From the NCBI GenBank assembly GCA_947259045.1, contig CAMYKZ010000021.1:1-43866 (forward strand): 43,866 bases of DNA. The letters are read 5' to 3'. A model generated the notes under the pieces. It searched no databases. It was not told the DNA's origin and saw nothing but the letters and a program-made list of their open reading frames with translations. Every line of letters begins with the position of its first letter. The stretch's first letter is position 1. Shown here in pieces: positions 18,114 through 28,187 of the stretch. Source of the DNA: an uncultured Afifella sp. (GTDB lineage Bacteria; Pseudomonadota; Alphaproteobacteria; Rhizobiales; Afifellaceae). Position numbers and translations under genes: made by a program.

Positions 18114-19141
18114 GTGCCAACACGATGAGCGAGCCCGGCATGGAGACGAATGACGACCGGGCGCTGCCGTTCCAGGTCGATGCACTGGACGTGCGCGGCC
18201 GGGTTGTCACGCTTGGCCCGGCGCTCGATGCGATATTGCAGCGGCACGATTTTCCCGACCCCGTCAACCGGCTGGTTGGCGAGGCGATGGTGCTTGCAGT
18301 TCTGTTGGCGTCGAGCCTGAAAGATACCGGCCGGTTCATTCTGCAGGTCCAGACAGAGGGGCCGGTCTCCTTGGTGGTCATCGACATCCGCACACCGGGC
18401 CAGATCCGCGCCACCGCAAGCTTTGACATCGACGCCGTGGCCGAACTTGAAGCGGACGGCGCTCCAGTCTCGTCGGCGGATCTGATGGGCAAGGGCAGTC
18501 TTGCCATGACCATCGAACAGGGGCACTCGTCGCAACGCTACCAGGGTTTTGTTCCCATCGATGGCGAAACGCTGGAAGACGCAGCCCACGTCTATTTCCG
18601 CCAATCGGAGCAGATCCCGACCCGTATCCGGCTGGCCGTTGCACAGATGTTCGATCGCGACGAAAGCGGCGAAACTCGCCACACCTGGCGGGCCGGCGGC
18701 GTCATCGCCCAGTTCATGCCGGAATCGGAAGACCGCATCCGCCACCGCGATCTGCCCGGCGGCGACGATCCTGAAGGCAAAAACGATGAGCCCGATACGG
18801 CTGATACCGGCGATCTTCCGGACGAAGACGACGCCTGGGTGGAAGCATCGGTGTTGCTATCCACGGTCCAGGATCACGAATTGACGGATCCCGATATTCC
18901 GGCTGAACGGCTGCTTGTGAGGCTGTTTCACGAACGCGGCGCACGCGTATTTGAGCCGATGGACCTGCATGACCATTGCACCTGTTCGCGCGAGCGGATT
19001 CATGTGGTGCTTGACCAGATGAACCCCGAGGAGATCGCCGAAGCATCACTATCGGGTGACATTTCGGTCAGATGCGAGTTCTGCGGGTTGACCTATAACT
19101 TTGATCCTGAAGGATATTTACCGAAACACTCGGCAAAGTGA
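18110..19141 (+). CDS. hslO: redox-regulated chaperone Hsp33
   Basis: Hsp33 is a cytosolic holdase activated by oxidation of a zinc-bound cysteine cluster. From the ATG at 18110 the protein has 343 residues, a little longer than E. coli Hsp33 because of an acidic linker ([25 protein letters not shown]). The N-terminal domain shows [15 protein letters not shown] and the conserved [16 protein letters not shown]. The redox switch is intact: CTC near residue 290 and CEFC near 322, i.e. the C-X-C...C-X2-C zinc motif. The long upstream open extension of this frame lies inside argF and is not used. Confidence 0.95.
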   Translation: MSANTMSEPGMETNDDRALPFQVDALDVRGRVVTLGPALDAILQRHDFPDPVNRLVGEAMVLAVLLASSLKDTGRFILQVQTEGPVSLVVIDIRTPGQIRATASFDIDAVAELEADGAPVSSADLMGKGSLAMTIEQGHSSQRYQGFVPIDGETLEDAAHVYFRQSEQIPTRIRLAVAQMFDRDESGETRHTWRAGGVIAQFMPESEDRIRHRDLPGGDDPEGKNDEPDTADTGDLPDEDDAWVEASVLLSTVQDHELTDPDIPAERLLVRLFHERGARVFEPMDLHDHCTCSRERIHVVLDQMNPEEIAEASLSGDISVRCEFCGLTYNFDPEGYLPKHSAK

Positions 19142-19173
19142 TGAACAATCTTTAATTTGCAATTGTATGGTCT

Positions 19174-19186
19174 ACTTGTCACAAGT
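19174..19186. promoter_or_regulatory. dyad ACTTGT-C-ACAAGT before the RND operon
   Basis: A perfect six-base inverted repeat around one base lies 24 bases upstream of the adaptor start, in the 68-base gap after hslO. Its place suits an efflux-pump operator, but no TetR or MarR gene is adjacent. Confidence 0.35.
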
Positions 19187-19209
19187 TTGACGGTTGAAAT
19201 CAGGAATGT

Positions 19210-20733
19210 GTGGTGACCGAAACAGCCAATACGCCGCGATTGATCGTGGACAAGGCGAATGAGCTGGACCCGGCCGATGTGCCCGGCGCGGTCGATATCG
19301 CCCGGATAGCGCCCGATCCAGTGGATCGGCCATCCGTCGCAGAGCCGAAAACCGCCCGCGGACCCGCTTTTGTGCGCGCGGTTTTGCAGGTCTGCCTGGC
19401 TGTTGCGGTACTGTTTGCGGCACAGGCCGCCATGAAGTGGCTGATTGCGACGAAACCGGAAGGCACCAAGCGTCCGCCTCGCGAACAGGTCTATACGGTG
19501 CAGATGATGCCGGTTCAATTGGCGGATTATCAGCCGACTTTCACCGTCTACGGGAATACGATCGCCGCCGATACGGTGGATCTGCGCGCTCTGGTGTCGG
19601 GAGAAATCACGGCCGTTCATCCCGATCTCAGTGCCGGAGCGACAGTCAAGGCCGGCGAAGTGCTGGTCGAAGTCGACCGGTTTGAATATGAGGGCGCCCT
19701 GACGGAGGCCCGGGCCAATCTGCAGGAGGCAAACGCCCGGTTGGCGGAAATCAACGCCAAGATTGATTATGAGCGAGCAGCTTTGGGGCGCACGCGCGAA
19801 CAACTGGCGCTGGCGGAGCGTGATTTGCAGCGCTCCAATGATCTGCTTGGCCGGGGCAGCGGTACCCAGAAAAGCGTTGACGACAAGCAGATGACTGTTT
19901 TTGAGCGCGCCCTTTCACTTGAGCAGCGCCAGAGCAATCTGGCCATTGACCAGGCCCGGGCCGATCAGCAGCGCGCCACCATCCGGCGGCTGGAATGGCG
20001 CGTTGCACAGGCGGAACGCGACCTGGAAAATACCCGCCTGAAGGCGCCCTTCGATGGCGTTGTCCTGTCGCAGGCCGCTGGCATCGGGCGCAATATCAGC
20101 GCCAATGACGTCGTCGTCAGCCTTTATGGAAACGACAGCCTGGAAGTCCGTTTTGTCGTAACCGACGCGCAATATGGCCGGTTGTTGTCCGATCCCGACG
20201 GCGTTGTCGGCCGGCCGGTCCAGGTGATCTGGGGCGTTGGCGGTGAACCGGCGGTTTATAGCGGCCGGATTGAACGGGTTGGCGCGGAACTGAAATCCGA
20301 TCGCGGCGGCGTCGAATCGTTTGCGACCGTCGATCTTGAAACCTCTTCAACCGAACTCCGGCCCGGCGCTTTTGTCGAAGTCGAAGTGCCGGACAAGGTC
20401 TACCGGTCGACTGTGCGCCTGCCCGAAACCGCAATCTACAACGGCAACCGGATCTATGTCATCGAAGATGACCGGCTGGTGGCCCGAACCGTCAAGGTGG
20501 CGACCTATACCGGTGGTAACGCGATCATATCCGATGGCTTGAACGCCGGTGAATCGGTACTGACGACGCAGATCGCCGATGCCCGCGATGGCCTGAAAGT
20601 TGTCGCGGAAGGTGCAGAACCGAAACAGCCGGGACCGGGCAGGAGCAGCGGTAAAACCGGCGGTAAACCCGAAAGGCCGGCGAGCGATTCATCCGGTGAC
20701 AAGGCTGGAGCCAGACCAGCGAAACGGTCATGA
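19210..20733 (+). CDS. RND efflux periplasmic adaptor (HlyD/AcrA family)
   Basis: Membrane fusion proteins bridge an RND pump to the outer-membrane channel. This 507-residue protein has a cytoplasmic N-terminus of about 60 residues rich in Asp and Pro, one membrane anchor (VLQVCLAVAVLFAAQAAMKWL, near 60-80), half lipoyl domains (GEITAVHPDLSAGATVKAGEVLVEVD and LKAPFDGVVLSQAAGIGRNIS) flanking a long alpha-hairpin (about 160-265), then beta-barrel and C-terminal domains. The tail is a Lys/Pro/Gly/Ser-rich low-complexity stretch from about 475. It starts at GTG 19210 (or the next GTG at 19213) and overlaps the permease gene by four bases. The substrate is unknown. Confidence 0.9.
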   Translation: MVTETANTPRLIVDKANELDPADVPGAVDIARIAPDPVDRPSVAEPKTARGPAFVRAVLQVCLAVAVLFAAQAAMKWLIATKPEGTKRPPREQVYTVQMMPVQLADYQPTFTVYGNTIAADTVDLRALVSGEITAVHPDLSAGATVKAGEVLVEVDRFEYEGALTEARANLQEANARLAEINAKIDYERAALGRTREQLALAERDLQRSNDLLGRGSGTQKSVDDKQMTVFERALSLEQRQSNLAIDQARADQQRATIRRLEWRVAQAERDLENTRLKAPFDGVVLSQAAGIGRNISANDVVVSLYGNDSLEVRFVVTDAQYGRLLSDPDGVVGRPVQVIWGVGGEPAVYSGRIERVGAELKSDRGGVESFATVDLETSSTELRPGAFVEVEVPDKVYRSTVRLPETAIYNGNRIYVIEDDRLVARTVKVATYTGGNAIISDGLNAGESVLTTQIADARDGLKVVAEGAEPKQPGPGRSSGKTGGKPERPASDSSGDKAGARPAKRS

Positions 20734-23700
20734 GGGCGGCGGCGCAGCGCGGCGAGCGCCAGCGCGGCATTATCGCGCTGTTTGTCGACCATCCCAACGC
20801 CGCCAATCTTCTGATGGTGCTGATGGTCATCTTCGGCATCTTCTCGCTGACGCGGATCAACACCCAGTTTTTCCCCTCCGTGGAGACCGATACGATCAGG
20901 GTTTCCGTCAGCTGGCCCGGCGCCAGCGCCGAGGATGTCGAAGCCAACATACTCGAGATTGTCGAACCGGAAGTCCGTTTCCTCGACGGTGTCAAGGAAA
21001 TGGACTCCTATGCCCGCGAAGGTTCCGCTTCGATTTCGCTGGAGTTCGAGCGCACTGCCGATATGCAGAAAGCCCTGTCGGATGTCGAGGCCGCAGTGTC
21101 GGGCATCAGCAACCTTCCTGAAGGCGCCGAAACGCCCGACGTGTCATTCTCGCAATGGTTCGACGGTGTCGCGCGGCTGGCCCTGGTTGGCCCCTATTCG
21201 GAAGGCGCGCTGCGGTTTTACGCCAAGAAATTCCGTGACGATCTCGTCGGCCGCGGCATCGACAAGGTCACTTTCACGGGGCTGCGCGATGAGGAGATCA
21301 TCGTCACCTTGCCCGAGCGCGATCTGCGCCGGCTCGACCTGACGATCAATGACGTTTCCGCAGCCATCGCCGGAAACAGCCGCGACCTGCCGTCGGGAAC
21401 ACTGGACGGGACGGTCTCCAAGCAGATCCGGGCACTCTCCGATGCCGAAGACGGCAGCGGCCTGAAAGACGTCGAGGTCCGGTCGTTTGCCTCAGGCGAA
21501 AAGGTTCTGCTTGGCGATATCGGATCGGTTGAACGGCGTTTCGACCCCGACGACAAACAGGGTCTTGCACTGGGCCGTCAGGCGATAGAATTGTATGTCC
21601 AGCGATCGGCGACCGCAGATACGCTGAAGACGGCGAAGATCCTCGACGATTACCTGGCCGAAATCCGCCCGACCCTGCCACCCGACCTTGAGGTGCTGAA
21701 ATACAGCGTCCGCGCCGACCGGGTCTCCGAGCGCATCGGCCTGTTGCTCAGCAATGGCCTGCAGGGGCTGTTGCTGGTCGTCGTCGTTCTGTTCATTTTT
21801 CTCAACGCCCGGGTCGCGTTCTGGGTCGCCGCCGGCATTCCGATCGCCATGATGGCGACGCTTGGCGTGATGTATGTCAGCGGCCAGTCGATCAACATGA
21901 TCTCGCTGTTTGCGCTGATCATGATGCTTGGCGTCATTGTCGATGACGCCATTGTCGTCGGCGAACATACCGCGACACGCTCGCAGATGGGCGATCCGGC
22001 AGCGCTTGCCGCAGAACGCGGCGCCGGCAACATGCTGTCTCCGGTCATGGCCGCCAGTATCACGACCATTGCCGCTTTTGCGCCGCTCTTTCTGGTCCGC
22101 GACACGATCGGACAGATCATGGTGGCGCTGCCGCTGGTGGTGATCGCCGTTGTGATTGCCAGTGTCGTGGAATGTTTTCTGGTGCTGCCCGGCCATCTGG
22201 CGCATTCGCTGAAGCCGAACCGCCGCGAAGGCTGGTCGTTCTGGCGCTGGACTGCGCTTTCGCTGACATTCATGTTTTTCCTGGTGGTTGCACTGCGCGA
22301 CTGGGCGATCGAAAGCCCGTTGCCGGACGCTCTGATCCGGATCCGCGATACCGTCAACGCGCTGCCCGGACAGGCGCCGGCCCTGGTTGTCATTGCGCTA
22401 TCTCTGGCATCGGGGGCGTTGGTCGAAGCGATCATTCTCTGGCTTTCAAGACGGCGGCGCAACTCCGGTCATCAGCGCGGCGCGGTGCGCAGGGCGCTGG
22501 ACAACGGATTCGACTGGTTCCGCGACCGGCCGTTCAATGCGTTGGTCAAGGGTTCGTTCAGTTTCCGTTATCTGACAGTCGCGGTTGCCGTCGCCACGTT
22601 TATCCTGACGGTTGGTCTGATCCGCGGCGGACGGGTCGATTTTGTGTTCTTCCCGTCGCCGGAGGCGGAAAGCATCAACGCCCGGATCGTGTTCAATGCC
22701 GGCACGCCGCGCGACAAGGTGATTGAGGCGGTGCGGGAAATCGAGCGGTCGCTTTACGTCGCCACCGGGAAGATCTCGCCGGATGAACCGCTTGTGGTCG
22801 CCGCCTTTGCAACCATCGGATCCGCGGGCCGGTCGACGGGGGATAATCTTGCATCGTTTCGGATACAATTGGTGTCATCGGAAGACCGCACCATCCGCAC
22901 GCCGGAGATCGTCCGGGCCTGGCGCGATGTTGCGCCGAAGATTGCCGGTATCAAACGCCTGTCGATCTACGAGCAGCGCTCCGGGCCGCCAGGCCGGGAT
23001 GTCGATATCCGGTTTCGCGGCGGCAATACCGCGATCCTGAAACAGGCGGCGGAAGAGGCCGCGCTCGTCCTGTCCGGTTTTCCCGGTGTCTCGGGCGTCG
23101 CCGACGATCTTCCGTATGGCAAACCGGAACTGATCATCCGCATGACACCGCGCGGGGCGGCCCTTGGCTTTACCACCGATGAAATCGGCACCCAGGTCCG
23201 CAATGCGCTTGAGGGCGCCATCCCGCGACGTTTTGCCGAAGGCGATGACGAGATTACTGTACGGGTGATCGGCAAACTGCGCGAAGAGGGGACAGCCGCA
23301 CTGCGTAATCTGCAATTGCGCACCCGTGACGGTTTTTTTGTGCCACTGGAGGAAGTTGCCAGCCTGACAGAGCGCCAGGGGTTTGCAGCCATTCAACGGT
23401 TTGACGGCAAGTCGACTGTTTCCGTGACGGCCGATGCCGATATCGCGGTAACGACCCCGGGCGATATTATCGAGCAGTTGCGGAGCGAAGGTGTCATTCG
23501 CGACATCGCCTCAAGATACGGCGTCGAAACAGGGTTCTCCGGTCGCGCGAAGGAACGTCAGAAAGCCTTTGTCGACCTCAAGATCGGTTCGATGATTGCG
23601 CTTGCGGTGATTTACATCGTTCTGGCCTGGACGTTCGGGTCTTACGTGCGGCCCGTTGCCGTCATGCTGATCATTCCATTTGGATTTGTCGGCGCGACGG

Positions 23701-24119
23701 CCGGCCACTGGCTGATGGGTTTCGATCTGACGATCCTGTCGCTGTTCGGCCTGCTTGGCCTGTCGGGTATCCTGGTCAACGATTCTATCATTCTTGTCGC
23801 ACGCCTCAATGAGCGCCTGACCGCCGGCGATACGATTTCCGAGGCCGCCATCGGCGCCAGCCGCGACCGTCTGCGCGCGGTTCTGTTGACGTCGCTGACG
23901 ACCATCGGCGGGCTGACGCCATTGCTGTTTGAAACAAGCCGGCAGGCGCAGTTCCTGATGCCGATGGCGATCACCATGGTCTTCGGCCTGGCCGTTGCGA
24001 CATTGCTGGTTCTGTTCCTGGTGCCGGCTCTTGTCGGCATCGGCGACGATATCGGCCGGCTTTTCCGGTTTGTTACCGCACGCCGGATGGCGAATGCTTC
24101 GGCAACGCCCGCCGAATGA
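20730..24119 (+). CDS. RND efflux transporter permease (AcrB-like), with an extra hydrophobic hairpin
   Basis: A proton-driven inner-membrane exporter of 1129 residues. The N-terminus has the usual TM1 (HPNAANLLMVLMVIFGIFSL), followed by a porter domain, TM2-6 with the proton-relay Asp pair in LGVIVDDAIVVGEHT, a second porter domain and TM8-12 (FGLLGLSGILVNDSIILVARL). The TM10 segment has VNDS where AcrB has a Lys, as in a known RND subgroup. Between TM6 and TM7, at about 500-575, two extra hydrophobic segments appear, suggesting 14 rather than 12 helices. It ends four bases from the convergent trkH stop. Confidence 0.92.
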   Translation: MRAAAQRGERQRGIIALFVDHPNAANLLMVLMVIFGIFSLTRINTQFFPSVETDTIRVSVSWPGASAEDVEANILEIVEPEVRFLDGVKEMDSYAREGSASISLEFERTADMQKALSDVEAAVSGISNLPEGAETPDVSFSQWFDGVARLALVGPYSEGALRFYAKKFRDDLVGRGIDKVTFTGLRDEEIIVTLPERDLRRLDLTINDVSAAIAGNSRDLPSGTLDGTVSKQIRALSDAEDGSGLKDVEVRSFASGEKVLLGDIGSVERRFDPDDKQGLALGRQAIELYVQRSATADTLKTAKILDDYLAEIRPTLPPDLEVLKYSVRADRVSERIGLLLSNGLQGLLLVVVVLFIFLNARVAFWVAAGIPIAMMATLGVMYVSGQSINMISLFALIMMLGVIVDDAIVVGEHTATRSQMGDPAALAAERGAGNMLSPVMAASITTIAAFAPLFLVRDTIGQIMVALPLVVIAVVIASVVECFLVLPGHLAHSLKPNRREGWSFWRWTALSLTFMFFLVVALRDWAIESPLPDALIRIRDTVNALPGQAPALVVIALSLASGALVEAIILWLSRRRRNSGHQRGAVRRALDNGFDWFRDRPFNALVKGSFSFRYLTVAVAVATFILTVGLIRGGRVDFVFFPSPEAESINARIVFNAGTPRDKVIEAVREIERSLYVATGKISPDEPLVVAAFATIGSAGRSTGDNLASFRIQLVSSEDRTIRTPEIVRAWRDVAPKIAGIKRLSIYEQRSGPPGRDVDIRFRGGNTAILKQAAEEAALVLSGFPGVSGVADDLPYGKPELIIRMTPRGAALGFTTDEIGTQVRNALEGAIPRRFAEGDDEITVRVIGKLREEGTAALRNLQLRTRDGFFVPLEEVASLTERQGFAAIQRFDGKSTVSVTADADIAVTTPGDIIEQLRSEGVIRDIASRYGVETGFSGRAKERQKAFVDLKIGSMIALAVIYIVLAWTFGSYVRPVAVMLIIPFGFVGATAGHWLMGFDLTILSLFGLLGLSGILVNDSIILVARLNERLTAGDTISEAAIGASRDRLRAVLLTSLTTIGGLTPLLFETSRQAQFLMPMAITMVFGLAVATLLVLFLVPALVGIGDDIGRLFRFVTARRMANASATPAE

Positions 24120-24122
24120 TCC

Positions 24123-25607
24123 TCAGGTCCGCCAGAAGGCGGGCAGGAATATCACCAGAATCGTGAACAGTTCCAGCCGTCCCAGCAGCATTCCGCCGGC
24201 CAGCAGCCATTTGCTCGTCGGATCGAGCAGCTGGTAGGTCGTCATCGGGCCGATCTGTTCGCCTAGTCCGGGTCCGACATTCGATAACGCCGACGCGGCT
24301 CCGGAAAAGGCCGTCAGCGTGTCCAGCCCGTTCATCGACAGCAGGGCGGCAAGCACGACGAACGAGAGAAGGTAAAGAAAAAAGAAGCTCATCACGGCCG
24401 CCGAGACGGTGTCTTCGACCGGCTTGTTGTTGAACCGCTTGATGAACATTCCGTGCGGATAGGCAAGGCGATTGATTTGCTGGCGCAGTTCCTGAAACAG
24501 AATCTGAAACCGGAATATCTTGATACCGCACGATGTCGAGCCGGCGCAGCCGCCGATGAACATGACAAAAAACATCAGCATTGTGGAGAACTGCCCCCAG
24601 GATTCATAGTCCGTCGAGGCGTACCCCGTGCCCGTCATGATTGAAATCAGATTGAAGCAGGCATGACGGAGCCCGCTCAGGCCGGGATTCAGGCCGGCGG
24701 CATCCTGATAGAGCCACAGCACGATCGTCAACAGGAGAACCAGAAACAGGAAAACCCGAACCTGGCTGTCGGCCAGCAACGGCTGGGTACGGCCGCGGAC
24801 CAACTGAACATAATGAATGAAGGGCAGGCTGCCGAGGATCATGAAGACGATTGCGGTCAGTTCCACTTCGGCCGACTGGAAATCGCCGATTGACGCGTCC
24901 CTGGAGGAAAAACCGCCGGTCGCCACGGTGGTCATGGAATGCATCACCGCATCGGCCACGCCCATGCCGGCCAGTGAGTAGGACATCGCGCACAACGCCG
25001 TCAGGCCGACATAGATCATGGTCATGGAACCGGAGATCTGTGCGGCCCGCGGCAGGATCTTTTCCGCCGTATCGAACGCCTCGACCTTGAACAATTGCAT
25101 GCCGCCGATCTGCAGCATGGGAAAGACCGCCACCGCCATGACGACGAACCCAAGGCCGCCGAGCCATTGCAGGATCGACCGCCAGAACAGGATGCCGGCC
25201 GGCATGTCATCGAGGCCTTCAAGCACAGTGGCGCCGGTGGTGGTAATGCCGGACATGGATTCAAAAAACGCGTCGGTATAGTTCGGCGTGATGCCGGACC
25301 AGTAGAACGGCAGGGCGCCCAGCGCCGCCAGCAGGGTCCAAGTCAGCGCCGTCATCAAAATCGCCTGGCGGGCCGCAAGTCCGGTTCCGACGCCGCGGGC
25401 CGACGTCCACAGGCCGAGGCCGATGCCGATCGACACAGCCGCCGATCCGAGAAAGATCGGCCCGGTCGGGTTGCCAAGCGCCAGATCGACAAGCGCCGGC
25501 GCAAGCATCGATGCGCCGAGAATGGCCATGAAAATGCCAACGATCAGAAGGATCGGGCGCGGGTCAAACAGGGAGAGCGACGGCTCGCTCCGGTGAAACT
25601 CACTCAT
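24123..25607 (-). CDS. trkH: Trk potassium uptake protein TrkH
   Basis: TrkH is the ion-conducting membrane subunit of the Trk potassium importer, gated by TrkA. The 494-residue protein has the four pore-loop repeats with selectivity-filter glycines: ITTTGATVLEGLDD, MTTVATGGFSSRD, ISIMTGTGYASTDY and ALSNVGPGLGEQIGP. Many hydrophobic segments fill the rest and the C-terminus ends FLPAFWRT, as in the family. No trkA is in the window. The gene is 13 bases after apaG on the same strand and probably cotranscribed with it. Confidence 0.96.
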   Translation of the reverse strand: MSEFHRSEPSLSLFDPRPILLIVGIFMAILGASMLAPALVDLALGNPTGPIFLGSAAVSIGIGLGLWTSARGVGTGLAARQAILMTALTWTLLAALGALPFYWSGITPNYTDAFFESMSGITTTGATVLEGLDDMPAGILFWRSILQWLGGLGFVVMAVAVFPMLQIGGMQLFKVEAFDTAEKILPRAAQISGSMTMIYVGLTALCAMSYSLAGMGVADAVMHSMTTVATGGFSSRDASIGDFQSAEVELTAIVFMILGSLPFIHYVQLVRGRTQPLLADSQVRVFLFLVLLLTIVLWLYQDAAGLNPGLSGLRHACFNLISIMTGTGYASTDYESWGQFSTMLMFFVMFIGGCAGSTSCGIKIFRFQILFQELRQQINRLAYPHGMFIKRFNNKPVEDTVSAAVMSFFFLYLLSFVVLAALLSMNGLDTLTAFSGAASALSNVGPGLGEQIGPMTTYQLLDPTSKWLLAGGMLLGRLELFTILVIFLPAFWRT

Positions 25608-25620
25608 GAATGAAAGCCGG

Positions 25621-26013
25621 TCAGTTGATCACTCTGCTCTGGTTCGGGACGTCAAGAGAAAATGCCGGGATATTGACGGTGAACATCTGCCCGTCTGCCG
25701 ATGCCATCTGGTAGGTGCCGGCCATAATGCCGGACGGCGTCGTCAGCGGACAGCCGCTGGTGTAGCTGAAACTGTGTCCCGGCTCAATCATCGGCTGTTC
25801 TCCGACAACGCCAAGGCCGCGGACATCTTCGCGCATTCCGGTGCCGTCGGTAATCACCCAGTGACGCGACAAGAGCTGCACGGTTTCGTCCCTGTCATTC
25901 CTGATATCGATCGAATAGGCCCAGAAATACTGGCTGTCGTCGGGATCCGATTCATCTTCAAGATAGATCGGTTCAACATCGACATGAACGCCGTTGGTTT
26001 TGGCAGAATACAT
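25621..26013 (-). CDS. apaG: ApaG family protein
   Basis: ApaG is a small beta-sandwich protein (fibronectin-like, DUF525) historically tied to Co2+/Mg2+ resistance; its biochemical role is unsettled. The conserved core is DETVQLLSRHWVITDGTG, VRGLGVVGEQPMIEPGHSF and YTSGCPLTTPSGIMAGTYQM. The frame extends to a GTG at 26103, but family members start close to MYSAKTNGVHVDVEP. I therefore use the ATG at 26013 (130 residues, preceded by GGATGG), with 26025 as an alternative. Confidence 0.92.
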   Translation of the reverse strand: MYSAKTNGVHVDVEPIYLEDESDPDDSQYFWAYSIDIRNDRDETVQLLSRHWVITDGTGMREDVRGLGVVGEQPMIEPGHSFSYTSGCPLTTPSGIMAGTYQMASADGQMFTVNIPAFSLDVPNQSRVIN

Positions 26014-26259
26014 CAAACCATCCATCTGCTTTGTCTGCTGATAACCTGCCGGACCTGCCGGCGTCAAACCGTTCTCATAACGGATGGTTTGAATTGGTTT
26101 CACACTTTGAATCGAATGATCGGAGCGTCAACCGGTTTGGTCCGGATGGCCAATATGGTTGACGTGCAGGCGCAGCCGTTCATATTGCCGCAACAGATGG
26201 CGCACTGGCAGGTTTCAGCCGGCTGCCGCCTTGATTTTCCGGCAAGTGGAGTGAGAAAT

Positions 26260-27597
26260 ATGAATGATCTGACGGCGCGTTCGGCTGTTTCCCTGCGCGA
26301 TGCGATCGCTCGCGGCGAACTGTCTTCCGTCGAGGTTGTCAGCGCCTTTCTGGCGGTGATCGACGAGAAGGAACCGGAAATCGGCGCATGGGCGTTCATA
26401 GACCGTGATCACGCACTTGCCCAGGCGAAGGGCCTCGACGAATATCGCGCCGCCGGCGGCGCGCTGGGGCCTCTGCACGGGCTTCCCGTCGGCGTGAAGG
26501 ACATTATCGATACCAAAGACATGCCGACGGAGAACGGCACGATCATCGATGCCGGCCGCCACCCACGCGAAGATGCGGCGATCGTCACCAGGCTGCGCCA
26601 GGCCGGTGCGGTCATTCTCGGCAAGACGACGACGACGGAGCTGGCCTACTATCAGCCGACGCAGACGAAAAACCCGCACAACCCGGCGCACACGCCGGGC
26701 GGCTCCTCGGCCGGATCGGCGGCAGCCGTCGGCTCCGGCATGGTGCCGCTTGCCGTCGGCACCCAGACCGGCGGTTCGGTGATCCGGCCGGCTTCGTTCT
26801 GCGATATCGTTGGTTTCAAGCCGAGCCATGGCCTGGTGCCGCGCACCGGCGTCGTCACCCAGGCGTTCGAACTGGATACGATCGGAACCATGGCGCGCAG
26901 CGTGGCCGATGCCGGCCTGCTTGCCGACGCGCTGCAGGGGTATGACCCCGGTGATGCGGCGACGAAGGTGCGCGCGGCCGTGCGACTGCGCGAAACAGCT
27001 GAAAGCGATGTGCCGGTGCCGCCCTTGTTTGCTTTCGTCAAGACGCCGGTCTGGGATCAGGCGGAGCCGTTCCTGCACGAGGCGTTTGAGGAACTGTCAA
27101 CTGAGCTTGGCAATCAGTGCGACGAGGTCACGCTGCCCGACAGTTATGCCCATGCCTGGCCGGCGCACCGGGCAATCATGGTGACCGGGTTCGCCCGCAA
27201 TCTGGGGCACTATGAGGCGCGCGCCGGCGAAAAACTGAGCAGCCATATGCGCGAAGCGATTGCCGAAGGCCGCGAGACAAAAGCGCTGGAATATCTCGCC
27301 GCCTGCCATTTGCGCGAAAAACTGAACGACGGCCTCGGTGATATTTTCGACCAGTATGACGCGATCCTGACGCCGGCGACGACCGGCGAGGCGCCGGCCA
27401 GCCTGGAGACCACCGGCAATCCGGTGTTCAACGCCATGTGGTCGTTCCTCGGCACGCCGGCGATCACCCTGCCGCTGCTTTCCGGCCCGAACGGCATGCC
27501 GGTCGGCGTGCAGCTTGTCGGCCCGCGCGGCGACGATGCCAGATTGCTGAGAACCGCCAACTGGCTGCAGCAGAGGATCATGGGGCAGGCGGGTTGA
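26260..27597 (+). CDS. amidase (amidase signature family)
   Basis: A 445-residue amidohydrolase with an intact Ser-cisSer-Lys triad: Lys80 in LPVGVKDIID, Ser149/150 in TPGGSSAGSAAAVG and nucleophile Ser173 in GTQTGGSVIRPAS. The conserved block GPLHGLPVG is also present. The ATG at 26260 follows GTGGAGTGAGAAAT, a good ribosome site; the open frame reaches much further upstream across apaG, which I reject. It lacks the GatA-specific context (no gatB or gatC), so it is probably a catabolic amidase of unknown substrate. Convergent with the VOC gene downstream. Confidence 0.9.
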   Translation: MNDLTARSAVSLRDAIARGELSSVEVVSAFLAVIDEKEPEIGAWAFIDRDHALAQAKGLDEYRAAGGALGPLHGLPVGVKDIIDTKDMPTENGTIIDAGRHPREDAAIVTRLRQAGAVILGKTTTTELAYYQPTQTKNPHNPAHTPGGSSAGSAAAVGSGMVPLAVGTQTGGSVIRPASFCDIVGFKPSHGLVPRTGVVTQAFELDTIGTMARSVADAGLLADALQGYDPGDAATKVRAAVRLRETAESDVPVPPLFAFVKTPVWDQAEPFLHEAFEELSTELGNQCDEVTLPDSYAHAWPAHRAIMVTGFARNLGHYEARAGEKLSSHMREAIAEGRETKALEYLAACHLREKLNDGLGDIFDQYDAILTPATTGEAPASLETTGNPVFNAMWSFLGTPAITLPLLSGPNGMPVGVQLVGPRGDDARLLRTANWLQQRIMGQAG

Positions 27598-27667
27598 GAG
27601 ACGCGGACTGGAACCGGGCCGCAAACACCGATGATGAGGTGAAAATCTTATCCCGCCCAGGTCGCTG

Positions 27668-28042
27668 TTACCGGGCAACAGCCTCTCCGAAGAATATCAG
27701 CGTACAGTCCTCGTCGAGGACATGGAATTCCCGTTGTCCGTAATGCTGATCAAACGGTGCTCGGACCCGGTCCTTCGGGAGGCTGCGCAATTCAGGCTCC
27801 AGTTCGGCATACAGCGCGTCGATGTCGCGTACATCAATGTAAAATGATCCCTGGCGCTCAGGGTGGTGGAGGTCGACATCCGGGTCCACTTCAACCAGTC
27901 GCAGTGCCACATCATCCCGCCGCAAGAAGGCGTAATTGTCGGCGCGGAATCCGACGTCAAAACCGAGGACGTTGCTGTAAAATGCAATCTGCGAGCCAAG
28001 ATCAGTACATGGCACAAACGGTGTAATCTGGTGCATTCGCAT
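27668..28042 (-). CDS. VOC superfamily protein (glyoxalase/bleomycin-resistance fold)
   Basis: A 124-residue single VOC module: ITPFVPCTDLGSQIAFYSNVLGFDVGFRADNYAFLRRDDVALRLVE is the N-terminal beta-alpha-beta-beta-beta unit, and FYIDVRDIDALYAELE with GQREFHVLDEDCTLIFFGE is the second. The Glu in EFHVLDED and an early His (MRMHQITPF) could serve as metal ligands. Several members with this pattern are labelled bleomycin resistance proteins, but the substrate cannot be told. The start at 28042 follows a GGGGCTGACAA site; it is a single gene facing the amidase. Confidence 0.8.
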   Translation of the reverse strand: MRMHQITPFVPCTDLGSQIAFYSNVLGFDVGFRADNYAFLRRDDVALRLVEVDPDVDLHHPERQGSFYIDVRDIDALYAELEPELRSLPKDRVRAPFDQHYGQREFHVLDEDCTLIFFGEAVAR

Positions 28043-28187
28043 TTGTCAGCCCCAAATTGTTCGACGGATCGAGGATGCCGCATGCCTGCAATCAATTCAA
28101 TCCATGGCGTTTCCGGCGGCGAATGCAATATGTCATACAAACGCATTGCGGCCGCATGGTGCATGCCGGAACTCCGGAGGACGATCC

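Noticed and set aside
19176-19193. TTGTCAC-like repeats before the RND adaptor as a Pho box
   Set aside because: The two units match the consensus poorly; the symmetric dyad is a better explanation.
25606-27597. A 663-codon plus-strand frame ending in the amidase
   Set aside because: The first 218 codons lie opposite apaG and show no amidase similarity; the ATG at 26260 has a proper ribosome site.
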